A stretch of DNA of 64,000 nt from Lathyrus oleraceus. Lineage: Eukaryota; Streptophyta; Magnoliopsida; Fabales; Fabaceae. Positions 11,911 through 23,719 of this stretch are shown here, in pieces. Positions within the stretch are counted from its first letter, which is position 1; each line of letters starts with the position of its first letter. Under the pieces are notes generated by a model. It did not search any database. It was not told the origin of the DNA and worked only from the letters and a program-made list of their open reading frames with translations. Location of the stretch: contig NC_066585.1 of NCBI RefSeq assembly GCF_024323335.1, positions 184,406,294 to 184,470,293 of the forward strand, in the 5' to 3' direction. A program made the position numbers and the translations under genes.

Positions 11911-14539
11911 TGTCGTACCCAAAAATTCACCCTACCCCGATACAATTTTCATCTGATCCATGACCCTACTACACATGCACACATTCATTAATTCAAAAAA
12001 TAAAATAAAATTGGGCAACCGGTTATCCTAATCAGGGTAATCGATTTCCCAGACCAAAAACTGATTTTTTGGCCATTTTGGGACTGTGTAACCGATTACC
12101 ATAATTAGGGTAACCGATTACACCTGCGCAGACAGCAGAAATATCTCTGTTTTTTTACCTAGAGGACCTTTTCTTTCACCCACCTCAACCCCTTTGCTTC
12201 CCCTATAAATAGAGCACTATACCCACTCATTTTTTCATGCTTCCTAGCCCCCAAAAGTTATGTCCAAGTACCATTTTTTCTCCTCTCCAAACCTAAGTCA
12301 AAACAAAAAAAATCTTCCTCACTTAGAAAAGTCACCCCACCAACTTTTCTTTGTCATCTTTCATATTTTTTTCAAAGCTTCTCATTCTCTAACACTCATA
12401 ACTCAGTTCCTTCACTAAACTTCCACCATAAACAATTTCATCCCAAACCCCTTGCTTTATATCCAAGCTCAACACCATTTCAACCTACCCTTTTTCAACA
12501 TTTGTTGGGTAATGATTTTAGCTTAAACTTTGTTAATTTTTGGTTCTATTTTTTGTGTGTGTTGAAAATGGTTGTTTACCACCTTTAATCAAACTTTGTA
12601 CTTTACTTCATGATACTTTGAGGAATTGATAGGTTGCCTCTATTTCAACCATATTTGGGTCATTTGGTACATAGATGAAACCATTTTCTTTACATTAACT
12701 TGTTATTCTATTTGCTTATTGTTATTCTACTAACCACTAACTACTAACTCCTAACATTTACATTATTGCACTTTACTTCCTTGGAATTTATTTTATTGTT
12801 CACTTTATTTCAAGTACTTTATGTTTATGTTTATGTTTATGTTCCTTGTTATCTAACCATATCATTTACATTATACTAATTTATTTACTCTCTTACTATC
12901 TTGCTAAATAAAAGAGGAGTAAAAAATAAAAATAAAGAGAACAAATCATAATATTGATAGATGGACTTAGGGTTGCATAACGTTCTTTGTTACAAATCTA
13001 TTGTTAGTTGATTTTTCAATCATCTTCAATACTTTGCAACAATGATAAGCTATCCCTTAATGTGTCATATTTTGAGTCTTTTTGACCTATGAAAAATAGT
13101 CCTCAAGATGTTCATTGTGTACATATTACTAACCACTAATTATACTTCACTAACTTTTTTTATCATTAACCTTTGTTATTGTGTTTTTTTTTGTTACCAT
13201 TAACTTGTGGTTTATTTTGTGTCATTTACATTCACTAACCATTATTATTGTGATATTGTCTTTCTTTATCTTGTGATTTACTTTTATGTTGTTACCTTGT
13301 AATTTACATTCAAGTACTCATTATCATCATCATTGTACAAACTCATCATGCATTATTATTTATTTGTTATTTATTTTATTGTCATCATACACTAAAAACA
13401 ACAAAAACATGATAAAATGGTAAGACCAAAAATATTCACTCCACTCTAAATCAACTTGGACTTAGAGGATTTAATCTTAGGACCTTTGCTTGGAGGCCTT
13501 CCTTTACTCTTTGTGATACTTTGTAATACTTGGATTTTCATCCGTAACTTACATGCATGTTGTAAGAATGGCATCATGGCACCACCTTAGGGGGACATAT
13601 TTGTAAGACCATTATCCTTTGTTTAGATTAGGTCAGTTTTGGACACAAAAGGCTTTCTCTTGGGCTACCTTACAATGAGACTCTTTAATTTCTTGTTGGT
13701 TACTTTGCATTCATGTTGCATAAGCCAAATTTCATAATTAAATAAAACAAACCCTTGATTCAACGTCAAGTGGCCTTTTTATAATCAAATTCAAAACACT
13801 TAATAATTACGATTATTATTGTGCTCCATGAGCCTGAAGTGGTGGAGAATGAGTGAGAATGGAGCATTCCTACCCTTACTCTGATTATTTTGGACGCAAG
13901 ACGCTTGGCTTGTTGTCTAAAATAATCACCTCCGGCCATAGACTTTAGTACAATATAATCACAAACATTCTTTCATAAAACCCTTATTCAAGGTAAAAAT
14001 AATACAACTCATTAAACTCTTTTTTTATGCCTTAGGGCATCATCCCGAAAACCCTTTTTTCAAAGGTAAAATCAACCAACACACAAATATTTTCTACTCC
14101 GAACTACGAAGCTCTGATTCCTCATCCCCGAATGAGTGATACGTAGGCACAAGGGTCACAATCCTTGGCGAGCACTATAATAACAAAACACCCCCTTCTT
14201 TTCACACATTCTTTTGAAAATAAAACAATAATAGATAAATCCCATGTATGTAAAACAACCCAAATGGTTCCCATGGAGTAGCATGAACCTAAGGGGTGCT
14301 AATACCTTCCCCTTACATAACCAACTTCCGAACCCAAACCTTGGTTGCGAGACCGATTCCTCATTCTCTTTTAGCGCTTCTCGTGCGCGTCTCTTTTCCG
14401 AGGGTTTTATCGACTATTTCCCCTCTCCTCTCCGATAGAGGTAAACTAAATAAAATTCGGTGGCGACTCTTCTGGCTTTGCCTCTCTTTAACATTCTCTT
14501 TAGTCCCGATTTCATTATCGTGAAATCCCGGTAGCGACA
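11911..14539 (+). mobile_element. 5' LTR of element B
   Basis: Begins TGTCGTACCCAAAAATTC and ends CGGTAGCGACA. It pairs with the 3' LTR at 26516-29261. It is about 117 bp shorter, mainly because a stretch present at about 27200-27340 of the 3' LTR is missing near 12605, which looks like a deletion at short repeats (TTCATGATAC). It contains the TATA box, four GTAACCGATTAC-like sites and the terminal GAACTACG/ACGTAGGCA motif (14101-14149). Confidence 0.93.
12015..12211 (+). promoter_or_regulatory. Element B LTR promoter: MYB-like sites and TATA box (5' copy)
   Basis: TATAAATA at 12204-12211 in a CCCCTATAAATAGAGC context, a good plant core promoter. About 80-190 bp upstream are four related palindrome-like sites: GCAACCGGTTAT (12015), GGTAATCGATTT (12036), GTGTAACCGATTACC (12086) and GGTAACCGATTAC (12109). 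AACCG cores resemble plant MYB sites. Transcription would begin near 12235. Binding is inferred. Confidence 0.65.
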
Positions 14540-14541
14540 GC

Positions 14542-14560
14542 TGGTAACTTTCCTGGGGAC
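14542..14560 (+). other. Diverged primer-binding site of element B
   Basis: TGGTAACTTTCCTGGGGAC lies two bases after the LTR end. It keeps TGG, ACT and CTGGGGAC of the Ogre-type PBS but differs at about five positions. It is either a decayed tRNA-Arg site or use of another tRNA. Confidence 0.7.
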
Positions 14561-15419
14561 ACCAAAATTCCCTAAGGAAGCCTAGCCTAGTTTGGGTTGT
14601 TTCTCTTTTAGGTACGTGGAGATTTTATCTATTATCTTTTTTCTGTATATATTGCTTTTGTTGGTAACCTATACATATTTTCTTTGTTTGCCTGTTGGTC
14701 CGAAACTCTGACTCTGTGACAAAGAATTTTTGGAAGCAATAATGATTGCAAAAGAAAAAACCTTGTGTAAAGGACTCCCCACCCGAGTATGAGAGTTTGC
14801 TTGAGATAGGAGAGGTTGAGTAGTATTGATCCGCGAGGTGCCTTCCTCGTTAGGGTCATACGAGAACCTCACTTAGTGGTAGATTCTCTTAAGGGGATTG
14901 ATGACCGTCGGGCTTTCGGCGTAAGCATCTTTTCTCTTACTAGAATCAATGACCCTAAGACCCCTTTTAGAACCTTTAAAACTATGGCTAGCCTAGACCG
15001 ATGGTCGTGTAGTATAGGCCACCGAGGTGCCTTCCTCGTAAGGGTCGATATGAAGATCTCACTTAGAGTAGATGACTTTGATGGAGCAGTCACCTGGCAA
15101 GTAAATTGACATAAGCGGCTGACAATCAAGGAAGTCCATGACTCTAGGGGCAATGTCTTACACCCAATTTTCCGAAAGCCTTAGATCACACAAAGCGAGA
15201 ACCTTGGTTTGCTAAGAAGTCATTATTAACTCCATGCTTCGTCACGACGGTCCAAAACCATGAACCCATGCCTGAAAACCTGTGGAAATCTTCTCACCCA
15301 TTCATTCATAAATAAACATCGCATTCATGCATCATTTACATCTCATAAGAAAAACCTTATACCACCTTCTGTTTCTACCCCACTAGCTGATTTCCCGACG
15401 TACGCTTAGAACTAGAAGC
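14561..15419 (+). other. Element B 5' leader with duplicated stem-loop unit
   Basis: No coding potential. Two related units (about 14818-14880 and 15008-15075) begin GTAGTAT, carry the hairpin CGAGG-TGCCTT-CCTCG and continue with CTCACTTAG and a GTAGAT box. Element C has the same arrangement at 45013-45345. Between the units is a stretch with CCCCTTTTAGAACC. The duplicated fold is a candidate for RNA packaging or dimer formation, by inference. Confidence 0.65.
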
Positions 15420-16123
15420 ATGTCTCAAGCCATTGTGGAAGAGCTCCAATAAGGCCAAGTTGCATTGAAGGAAGAGATCAGCCAACTAAAGACTCAGATG
15501 AGCTTGGTTATGGAAATCTAGCAAACACTATTGAAAAAGAAAGGAAATCCTACACCAACCTACAAGATGGAAATGGTCTCCCATGTACCTCTGTCCGACT
15601 CCACCTCACGTCATGAGTTGCCTCAGGGATACCGTCCCTAACCCGAACTGCTGAGGTTTCTTAATCAACAGCCAGTGTTCGTTCCTCAGCTAGCTTTGGG
15701 GAACCAAATGCAGAATCAGAATTAGTTCTCAAGTGGAAGGAAAAACTCTTACACTCAACGAGGCCAGAAAAATCAAAGAGACCAGAAAAAAAGTTTGACC
15801 TGATTCCCATGTCGTACGGTCGAATTCTCCCTCTTTTTCTCAACAGATCATTGGTGAAGTTAAGGGTACTAGGACTTCTTCCAACACACCTTCCCTTTAA
15901 CTACGAAATGAATGCTAGGTGTGAGTTCCACTCAGGAGCACCCGGACACTCGATCAAAAGTTGTAAGGCCTTCAAATACAAGGTCCAGGAACTGATTGAC
16001 TCAAAGGCTATCGCGTTCACACCAAACGGACTGGATATACTAAGCAACCTCATGTTGCCACATGAAGGCACTTTTGCAATGCCACAACCAGTGCCAATGG
16101 ATGAGGAACAAGAAGCTGAATAA
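15420..16123 (+). pseudogene. gag: Element B mini-Gag without capsid domain
   Basis: ATG at 15420 opens MSQAIVEEL and a coiled-coil-like N-terminus with in-frame stops near 15450 and 15520. A Gln-rich linker follows, then after a frameshift near 15790 a clean C-terminal frame (15809-16123) starting at IPMSYGRILPLF and holding the knuckle CEFHSGAPGHSIKSC (CHHC). The capsid-type Gag domain seen in elements A and C is absent, so this is an internal deletion derivative. The final stop follows a Glu-rich tail. No pol frame follows. Confidence 0.85.
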
Positions 16124-16664
16124 GAGCCTCCTTGGGGACTATCATACATAAGTTCCTACAAACATGATGACACCGGTCTACGGTTGAAACAAGGCTAATC
16201 ATGCCAGCAATTATGTTATCATTCATTTGTCTTCACGTGTAACTTTCTTGCTTGTCATTGTAATATTCACTCTTAAAAACTTGTTTTTGCAAAAATGAAA
16301 TGAATATGCATGTTTTAAGACAATCCAATCGTGTTCACTCTTATCTTACTTTTGTTTAAAAATGAAACTTAGAGGGAGAATGATGAATATAAGGTACAAT
16401 AGCTCATTGCATGTATGCTTTTGAATAAACACCTTGCTGATGAAGTAAGGCATTGCTTCAAATCCCCAAACACTGGAGGTATAAGGATGATAATCCCTAG
16501 TCAACCCCTTTGAGCCTAGAAGTAGGAGTTTTCTTCCAAGCAGAGAAACCCTCACATCTTAAACCTGAGGCAGGGTAGTCTTCGGCTAATTTGACCACAC
16601 GTTCTATCCCTAAAAGATAAAGTAGGGAGTGTCCCATTTGAGAATCAGCCATATTCTAGGGAGT
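16124..16664 (+). other. Element B conserved non-coding tract after gag
   Basis: No open frame of note. A stretch at about 16436-16620 (GCTGATGAAGTAAGGCATTG, CCCAAACACTGGAG, CCCTAGTCAACC, CTAGAAGTAGG) matches element C at about 47355-47510. With the solo LTR removed, the distance from gag stop to the double stem-loop is about 0.7 kb in both B and C. It could be pol residue or a cis-acting region. Confidence 0.65.
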
Positions 16665-19600
16665 TGTAGCGGGGTATTCGTTACCATTAGAGATATTGGC
16701 TAAATCCAAGGTAAACCATACAAGTCGAGTCGCCACCGCACTTCTATTTATCCAAAGGAATGGTTAGAAAGCGAACAAAAACCTAAAAGTTTTATTGAAT
16801 CAAAAACTAGTAAAAATGTCAGAGATCTGGGTAAGGGGGTTGGTTATGCAATGGGAAGGTGTTAGGAACCCAAAACATCCTAGGTACTCCTAGGGAGCCC
16901 TTTTCATACTTGTTGTAAGGTTGGTATTTTGTGAAAAAATTTATTTGTGCAAACATGATTGAAGAGGTGAGAAGAGAATGTACAAGTTTATTTACATTTT
17001 GTGTTTGGATGGATAAACCCATTGCCTACGTACCATCTTAAAAAGATTAGGATCAAAACCTCATAGTTCGGGGTAAAAATCTCAAAATGAGTTGGTGAAT
17101 TGATTGGTCCAAAAGCCTTAAGGTCTTTTGTTATCCAAGGGAGAAAACTCAAACCAAAACCACAAATCCACCATGTGAGGATAACTTCAACATGCTAGTG
17201 AGGGGGAACCCTATAATAAGCATGGAAGACTCATTGTCCATCACTAAGGATATAAATGAGTATTACATCTACCTCAAGGATAAATCAAACCTAATAGCTA
17301 AAGGTTATGAATAAAAAGTTTGATTTAAGAGAGTGGCCATTGAAACCACAAAGAGATATTTGAATGGGTTATATTTACCAATGAAAAGTATTTACAAAAT
17401 GGTCAAAGTTGACTTAAAGATTCAATTCAAAATAAGTATTATGAAAAGAAGGTTTGAAAATCAAAAGCATAAGGCTTAGGTTTCTAATGTTGAAAACAAG
17501 TGTTAAATGTTTGCACAAAAAGTTTTGGCTTGGGTTAGAGTGGGGAGAAGAAGAAGAAAGGCTAAAGTCCTAAGCATACAAGAGGTAAGAGATAAGAAGT
17601 AAAACCATACAAGGAGTTCCTCTCTTGAGATCATATTGATGATCCAAGTAGCTCCCATCCTTTGGAATAAGCAATCACACAAAGTATAAACTCAAGCAAT
17701 CAACAATCAATGAATTTGGATAAGGCTCCTCAATGCATCTTGGATCTCTCTCTCTCTCTCTCTTATGAGCTCATGGTAATGGTTCCTCAATTAAGCTCAA
17801 GTTGGAAATCCTAGCACAAAGAAAACACACATCAAAAAGTTCTATGATACAATCAAAGAATGGACAAGAGGGATTTTAGAATATGGTCCTTTCAATGTTC
17901 ATCCTTAAGCTTTAGGCATTCTAAAGGCAGGAGGCCTAGTTGCTCTTTGACATTTAAGCACTCTAAAGGCATGAGGCCTAGTTGCTCTTCAAATTCCATT
18001 TGCTTGGGTAAGGTCCTAAATTCTAAGTCCATTTTGTCTAATTATTTGCATTTGGGTCACAATCAAACAGACAAACACAAGCACAAAAGATATATACACG
18101 ATTATATACCCAAGTGGGCAAAGAGCAAATGGCATTAACATAAACATGTGCTCAAGTGAGCAAAGGAAAAAGCCAATGGATAATATGTGCAAGAATAGTA
18201 AATTGCATAAAAGTAAAGTGCATAAAGTAAATGTTAATTATTAGTGGTTAATAGTTAGTGTGCCATAAGGAAAATTTAGCGCTATGTTAAGCAATCGTAA
18301 TTGGATTTATGTAGAAGTCACAACTATTTGAGGTCGGTCAATAATAATGTAGGCCAACACAAGTTAGGAGTCTTGATTAGTGAATCAAGTCCCAACAACT
18401 TGCCATGCCAAAAGAAAAGAAGGATTGATCTTGTATTGGTTTAAGCTTTTTGCACAATTTAGGAAACAACCTATCCTTAATGCAAAGCCATTCACTTGAT
18501 CAATTGATCAAGATGAATTAGATTTGGATCAAGGAAGATTAAGTCTCCCTAACTAATGCTAACTTATCAACCTTCAACTCATTGATCAAAAGGAAAAAAG
18601 AAGAAGAAGAAGAAGATGAATAAGAGAAATGGAAATGACAAAATTAAAGTGCATGAAATAAAATAAAATGTACCAATCATCATATGTTGACCAATGACAT
18701 GGAAAGTCAAGGTCAAACAACCAAAAACAGAAGTGAGATGAAGATTGGAAGTCAAGAAATGAACAAACTATTTTTTGGCATTTTTTAATATTTAAAATTA
18801 AAGTTGAATTAAAAATAAAAGAAAGGTCAAACTTCAAAATCACTTCAAAATCACTTCAAAATCACTTCAAATCAACTTTGAAAAGTCCAAGTGATCTATC
18901 CTAAGTTCAACAAGGTCAAACAAAGTTTGACAAAAAATTTCAGCATTTTTAAAAGTCAGAAACTATTTTTAATCAATTAAAAGTGAATAAAAATAACCTA
19001 ATTGAACTAATATCTCAAATAAATCTCAAATCAATTAAAAAAATTGATGAGAATATTTTTCATAGATCCATCATCATTCAAAGAGGTTAGGAAAATATTT
19101 TTGTATTTTTTGAATATCAAAAACTATTTAAAATGAATTAAAAATAACCAGAAAAGAGAAAATTCACAAAAAATATCAAATGTTGAAATAAAAAATATTA
19201 AAAATCATTTTAAGAAACTAAAAATTATTTGGAGACTAATGCAATTGGTCCCATAAATTTTTGGAATTAAAATGAAAGAGTTATGATTTTTTTGAAATAA
19301 AATGAAATAAACAAAATAAAATGAAATAAATCAGAAAATGAAAAAAGCCTGGCGCGTTGGATCTCATTTCATTAAATGAGGTGGCACATCCAAAAGTGGA
19401 GAAGCGCGCGCGCACGATGGACCAAAGTCAAAGGCAAATCACAATGGATTTAAAAAAGTCATAACAATGAATGACATGGATTAGATCTGGAAATGCAATC
19501 ACATGGTCCAGATTGGATCTGACAATGAAGCATCCACCAGAGCCACCGTCTTCTCCGGTGAGCTTGCATTTTCCGGCCACCATAGCAGTCAACCAAAGCT

Positions 19601-21622
19601 TAACCAAATCACGCAATCTATACATCATTGGAAAGCTGGGATGATGTACATCATCCCTGTACCATCCATTTTCACTCTAGATTTCCATGGTGTGAGAAAT
19701 TAGAGGTTGAAAAATCTGGTGTTCATCATGAACTCAATGGATTTCAAAAATTAAATGCACAATCATGATGCCTCTATTGAGAGGACTTCAGCCAACACAA
19801 GATCCAAGGAAATAGGTCAATGGATGATGAGATTCGAAGAAAATACCAGTTGAAGAGTAAGCTTGATTTTTGGAAACTTGAGCTCGATTCCTTGCTTTCT
19901 TTGCCAAAACAAAAGATCAATGGGATGAATGATGAAGGTTTAGAAGCTTTAGATCCAAGGATTCAACCAGATGTAGTTGAATTTTGGATCTGAAAAATTT
20001 AGAGAAAAATGAACTAGCTTCTTTGGTAATGGCTATGGAGAGATTTGTGCAGCATAACAGGTTGAATCAGGTTTTCAATTGAATGAAGAGGAGCATGTAT
20101 TTATAGCTGATCTTGAAGCAAGGCAAGGCAAAACTCGTGTGCATGGAATTTGAACCCTTCATGCATGGGCCTGTACAGGCGCGTGCAAAGCCCAAAAGTT
20201 GATGCAAATGAATGCTGAACACGAACCAAGTTGAATTGGACGTGTAATTTGAATGGCAATTGCTTGTGTATCAAGATTTCATGTGCATTCCATAATTTGA
20301 CCTAAACATTCACCTCTTCGAAAGTCCCAATTGGAAAGTCCAAACATGATCATGTGAGTAATGGTTGGAAAGGTCTTGATGTAAGGAACAATTGTTATGT
20401 TGGGAAAAAATCCATTTGAAGTGTGGAAATTTATGAAATTTGAGTTTAAAGTGCAAGGTGCATGACATGTCAAAGCAAGGTTTCCAAATTTGGCCAATTT
20501 TCAAGTCCCTCTGTTTTGATGATGCAAGCCTCAAATGAAAACACCTTCAACATCAAAGTTGTATATCTTTTCAAGACAATCAATATGGACTTAAATTTTG
20601 CATCATTTGGATTTTTTATGAAAGAGTTATGGGCACTTGAAGTTGGACTTTTTTGCCTTTTAATGCATTTGGTCCAAAAGAACCTATAATGTCTTGCATT
20701 ATCACATGTATTGCCTTTGAGATTTTGGAATTTTGTTAAACATAACATTTTAAGTAGACATATTAATATTTCCAATTCATTTTATCCCATATCAAAATCA
20801 TAAAAAATGAATGAGTTGTGACCTTGGGAAGTTGACCCAAAATTAGGGTTTCAGTCAAAATGACCTATAATGTCTTGGAATGGATGATGACCTTCCAAGC
20901 TTCAAATCAATTTTGGATGAACATGAAAGTTGTTCATATTGTCCTTAAGAACATTGTTTCTTTTGGAATCATCTCCATTTGACCAACACATCAAAAGTTA
21001 GGTCTCAGTGCATTTCAAAATAGTCAGATGAATTGACTGATCAACTTCTCAAGTCCACAACTCATACCTTGATGAATTGATGATTGAGGATGCTCAAATA
21101 AGTTCAAATATGCATGAAATGATGATTTAAAGAACTTACCTTGATTGTATTTGACCATGGGCTGAGGTTGCTTCATGAGCAAGGCATTGTAGTGCACAGA
21201 TGAATTAGGGTTTCTCTGAAGAACAAGGCCTCAAACCCTTTGACTTTATTTGATCAAAATGATGAATTGAGATACTAGGGAGGCATATTTTATGGATGAG
21301 AGATTTGGGAACCATTACCATGCTTGCTTTCATCTTCTCTTGGCCATGTTATTGCATAGATGATCTCCTAGAAGCTTTGAACCTTGTGATTGCTCAAGCT
21401 ACAAACAAAAGATGTTAGTGACATATTTTTGTGCTTTTGGTTAGTAAACAAAAATGAGAAAAGTAATGATATACAATTCAAGCATGCTTGGTGATCTCAA
21501 ACCACTCACAAAGAGTCTCACCCAAAGGCAAGGGGAACCAAGATGCTTATGATCCTTGAGGCTATGCAAATGCAATGTTATGATGCCATGAGGGATCTTA
21601 GGGACAAAATTGGGGTCTTACA
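16665..21622 (-). mobile_element. Solo Ogre LTR inserted in element B
   Basis: On the minus strand it begins TGTAAGACCCCAATTTTGTCC at 21622 and ends CCGCTACA at 16665, 4958 bp. The 5-bp TSD GGAGT is at 16660-16664 and 21623-21627. No internal sequence is left, so this is the product of LTR-LTR recombination. It is the only full-length copy of this LTR family in the window and serves as reference for A, middle LTR and E. It holds the TATA box, conserved block (18275-18344), terminal motif (17024-17070), a (TC)n tract (17745-17763) and a doubled AGGCATGAGGCCTAGTTGCT unit (about 17930-17985). No gene is seen in it. Confidence 0.93.
20098..20105 (-). promoter_or_regulatory. TATA box of the solo Ogre LTR
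   Basis: Sense AGCTATAAATACATGC, about 1.52 kb from the LTR start. This is the best core promoter in the LTR family. The equivalent segment is missing from the middle LTR at 31932-35112. Confidence 0.6.
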
Positions 21623-21627
21623 GGAGT

Positions 21628-23299
21628 GTCTTGTCTAAAGGACAACCACATCATTTCCCTCACGAGAGGTCGAAATCACAAATCCATTGGTTGTCCCTCG
21701 CCAACAAAAAAAAGTGAGACAATCACAAATCCTTTCAAACCAAATTAACAAACGTCACACGATTTGTTCCACAAAAAAAACTCTAAAAAAAGAGAGAGAA
21801 AAGAAGCCCGCTAAGTCGAAACTTGAAAGCAAGTGGCTTAGGCAAAAATTAGGGTATCCCGTTGGACTGTAAGGAAAAAAAAATAGTCCAGGAAAAATTA
21901 GGGAAGTCGAAAAATAAAAAAAAGCAGAAGAGGAATCAAAAACAAAAATCCTCAGCAAGAACAAAGTCGTGTGACTGCAAACACAAAAATAGGAAGGCAA
22001 GTGACTGTCACTCCAAAACCTTGTGGGTTCTCTTACTACCACTCCCATCATTCAAAGAGAAGAACGTCTGTGTCAAACTAGTTGAACGTAGGACTGAAGG
22101 GTATCAAGAAGAATGGGCGGGATAAATAAATTTTTGATCCATAAATCCTTTATTTCTTAAACCATGAACCATCCCATATTACAACCCTCAAAAGACCTAA
22201 TTGAAGCAAGGTCCATTTCGAAAGCATATTGCATTAGAGCTTGTGTCGAAACTGACTCCTATTTGTTTTGCTAAGTATCAATATGACTTTTGTAACTAGT
22301 GATCCATTCACTATATGTCATCTTTTCATGGACATACTTGGATTTCTAAAACTACCATAAACATAACGTTAACATAAATAGTTTTACTTGTGAATGAGCA
22401 TTAACATCAAGAGCGTTTTCACAATGAACACGACTTGAGAAGTTTTGGTCACCCAAAAGAGGCAAATTTCCTAAGGACTCTGATGAGCAAAGGTCATCCC
22501 CCTAGATTAATTTCACCAAGGAGGGCAAGGCATCTGATAACTCCGTTGAGCAAGCCACTTTAATATTTAGTCAGTCTGGGACTACCAAGTCGAGATTAGG
22601 CAAATCTCTCCAAAGGCAGTTGGCCAGGGGCATTCCCTCAAAGATCAACCAGTCAGGGGAAAAATCCATTCAAGGTTTCATACCAGGGAAGACCGCCTCA
22701 AAAGCATGAGAAATTCAAAACACTCCAAGAGATGGATGAATAGGGGTAGGCAGACCCAAGACGCTGGGGCATATCAGATCAAGATCACTCTACCCATGGT
22801 TTACTTCATAACTTGTAAATGGGGCAGTCCATGTAGATACCTAACAGATTGGGGCAAGACTGGCCATGGAGACGAAGCATTTCCTTATATTTTGGATTTT
22901 CTTGCTCAGATCAAGCATGGGGCATCAGAATATCCAGACCAATCTCACTACGCCAGCCAAGTTCAAAGCAAATGTCGGGAAGTCATGCTAAACACATCAT
23001 CCCATAATTTGTCAACAATGAGCCTTGAAGCCAAGCAAAAATATTTCCCAGTTCCAACCATTCTTGACCCACCTCAAGGACATTTGTTAAACTATCCAAA
23101 ACAATTGCATCAATCATTACACACCAGCCATGTTGCTTCACTCATACATATCATACATCATGCATAACATGAAGCCTTTCCCCAACAAGAATAATGAAGC
23201 CAAGCCTCGCTTGATACCTTCCAAAATTAAAGTCTACTTGGCAAAACCCAAAAATCTAATCATCATCAGATCCAGCCTGATCTCGTCCAAACCAAAAAC
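21628..23299 (+). other. Element B 3' UTR, part shared with element C
   Basis: Non-coding. It matches element C 47640-49080 in many blocks (for example GAACGTAGGA, AACCATGAACCA, AAAAGACCTAATTGAAGCA, GGGGCAAGA). The longest open frame here (22706-23167) is not kept in the C homologue, so I take it as chance. Many short sentence-like units ending in AGTCAG or CAAG suggest decayed repeats. Confidence 0.75.
21811..21905 (+). other. Double stem-loop of element B
   Basis: Unit 1: CTAAGTC pairs with GGCTTAG (21811-21841), with an inner CTTG/CAAG pair, then GGCAAAAATTAGGG. Unit 2: TGGACT pairs with AGTCCA (21863-21890), then GGAAAAATTAGGG. Elements C and E carry the same pair with compensated stem changes. 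Confidence 0.7.
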
Positions 23300-23530
23300 C
23301 GTAAAGCCCAATCGTTATTGGCACCTCCTAAAATAAATCTCTATCATTAACCATAAATCCCAATTGTTATTGGCACCTCCCAAAACAAATCTCTATCATT
23401 AACCATAAAACCCAATCGCTATTGGCATCTCCAAAACCGAAAGCCCACTCCATATTAGCCATCACTAGAAATAAAAGCCCACTTCGCTAGCATCTTCATA
23501 AACTCAAATCCAATCGACATTGGTACCCAG
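23300..23530 (+). repeat. CCAAT....ATTGG hairpin repeats, element B 3' UTR
   Basis: Four perfect 5-bp-arm hairpins, CCAAT-NNNN-ATTGG, at 23308, 23359, 23412 and 23510 with loops CGTT, TGTT, CGCT and CGAC, in units with CACCTCC and AAAGCC. A diverged relative lies at about 23450. Confidence 0.7.
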
Positions 23531-23719
23531 AAAGTCTCACCTCCCAAAAGGGAGATCAATCCAAAGACAATAAATATTCATCTAGCATTGCCACATGCAC
23601 TGCATGCAATAAATACACATGGCCTTCTTTCAAAATAAGAAAGTTGCATATCAAAAAGCTCTCTCACAAAAATGAGAAATTTCATTGACATCCATCATAT
23701 GCATACTTAACATAATAAG
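23531..23719 (+). other. Element B 3' UTR spacer before the tandem array
   Basis: AT-rich non-coding sequence with ATGCATGCA-like stretches. No gene seen. Confidence 0.6.

Noticed and set aside
22706..23167. 153-codon open frame in the 3' UTR of B
   Set aside because: The homologous stretch of C (about 48720-49080) aligns at the DNA level but has no matching frame; no domain recognised.
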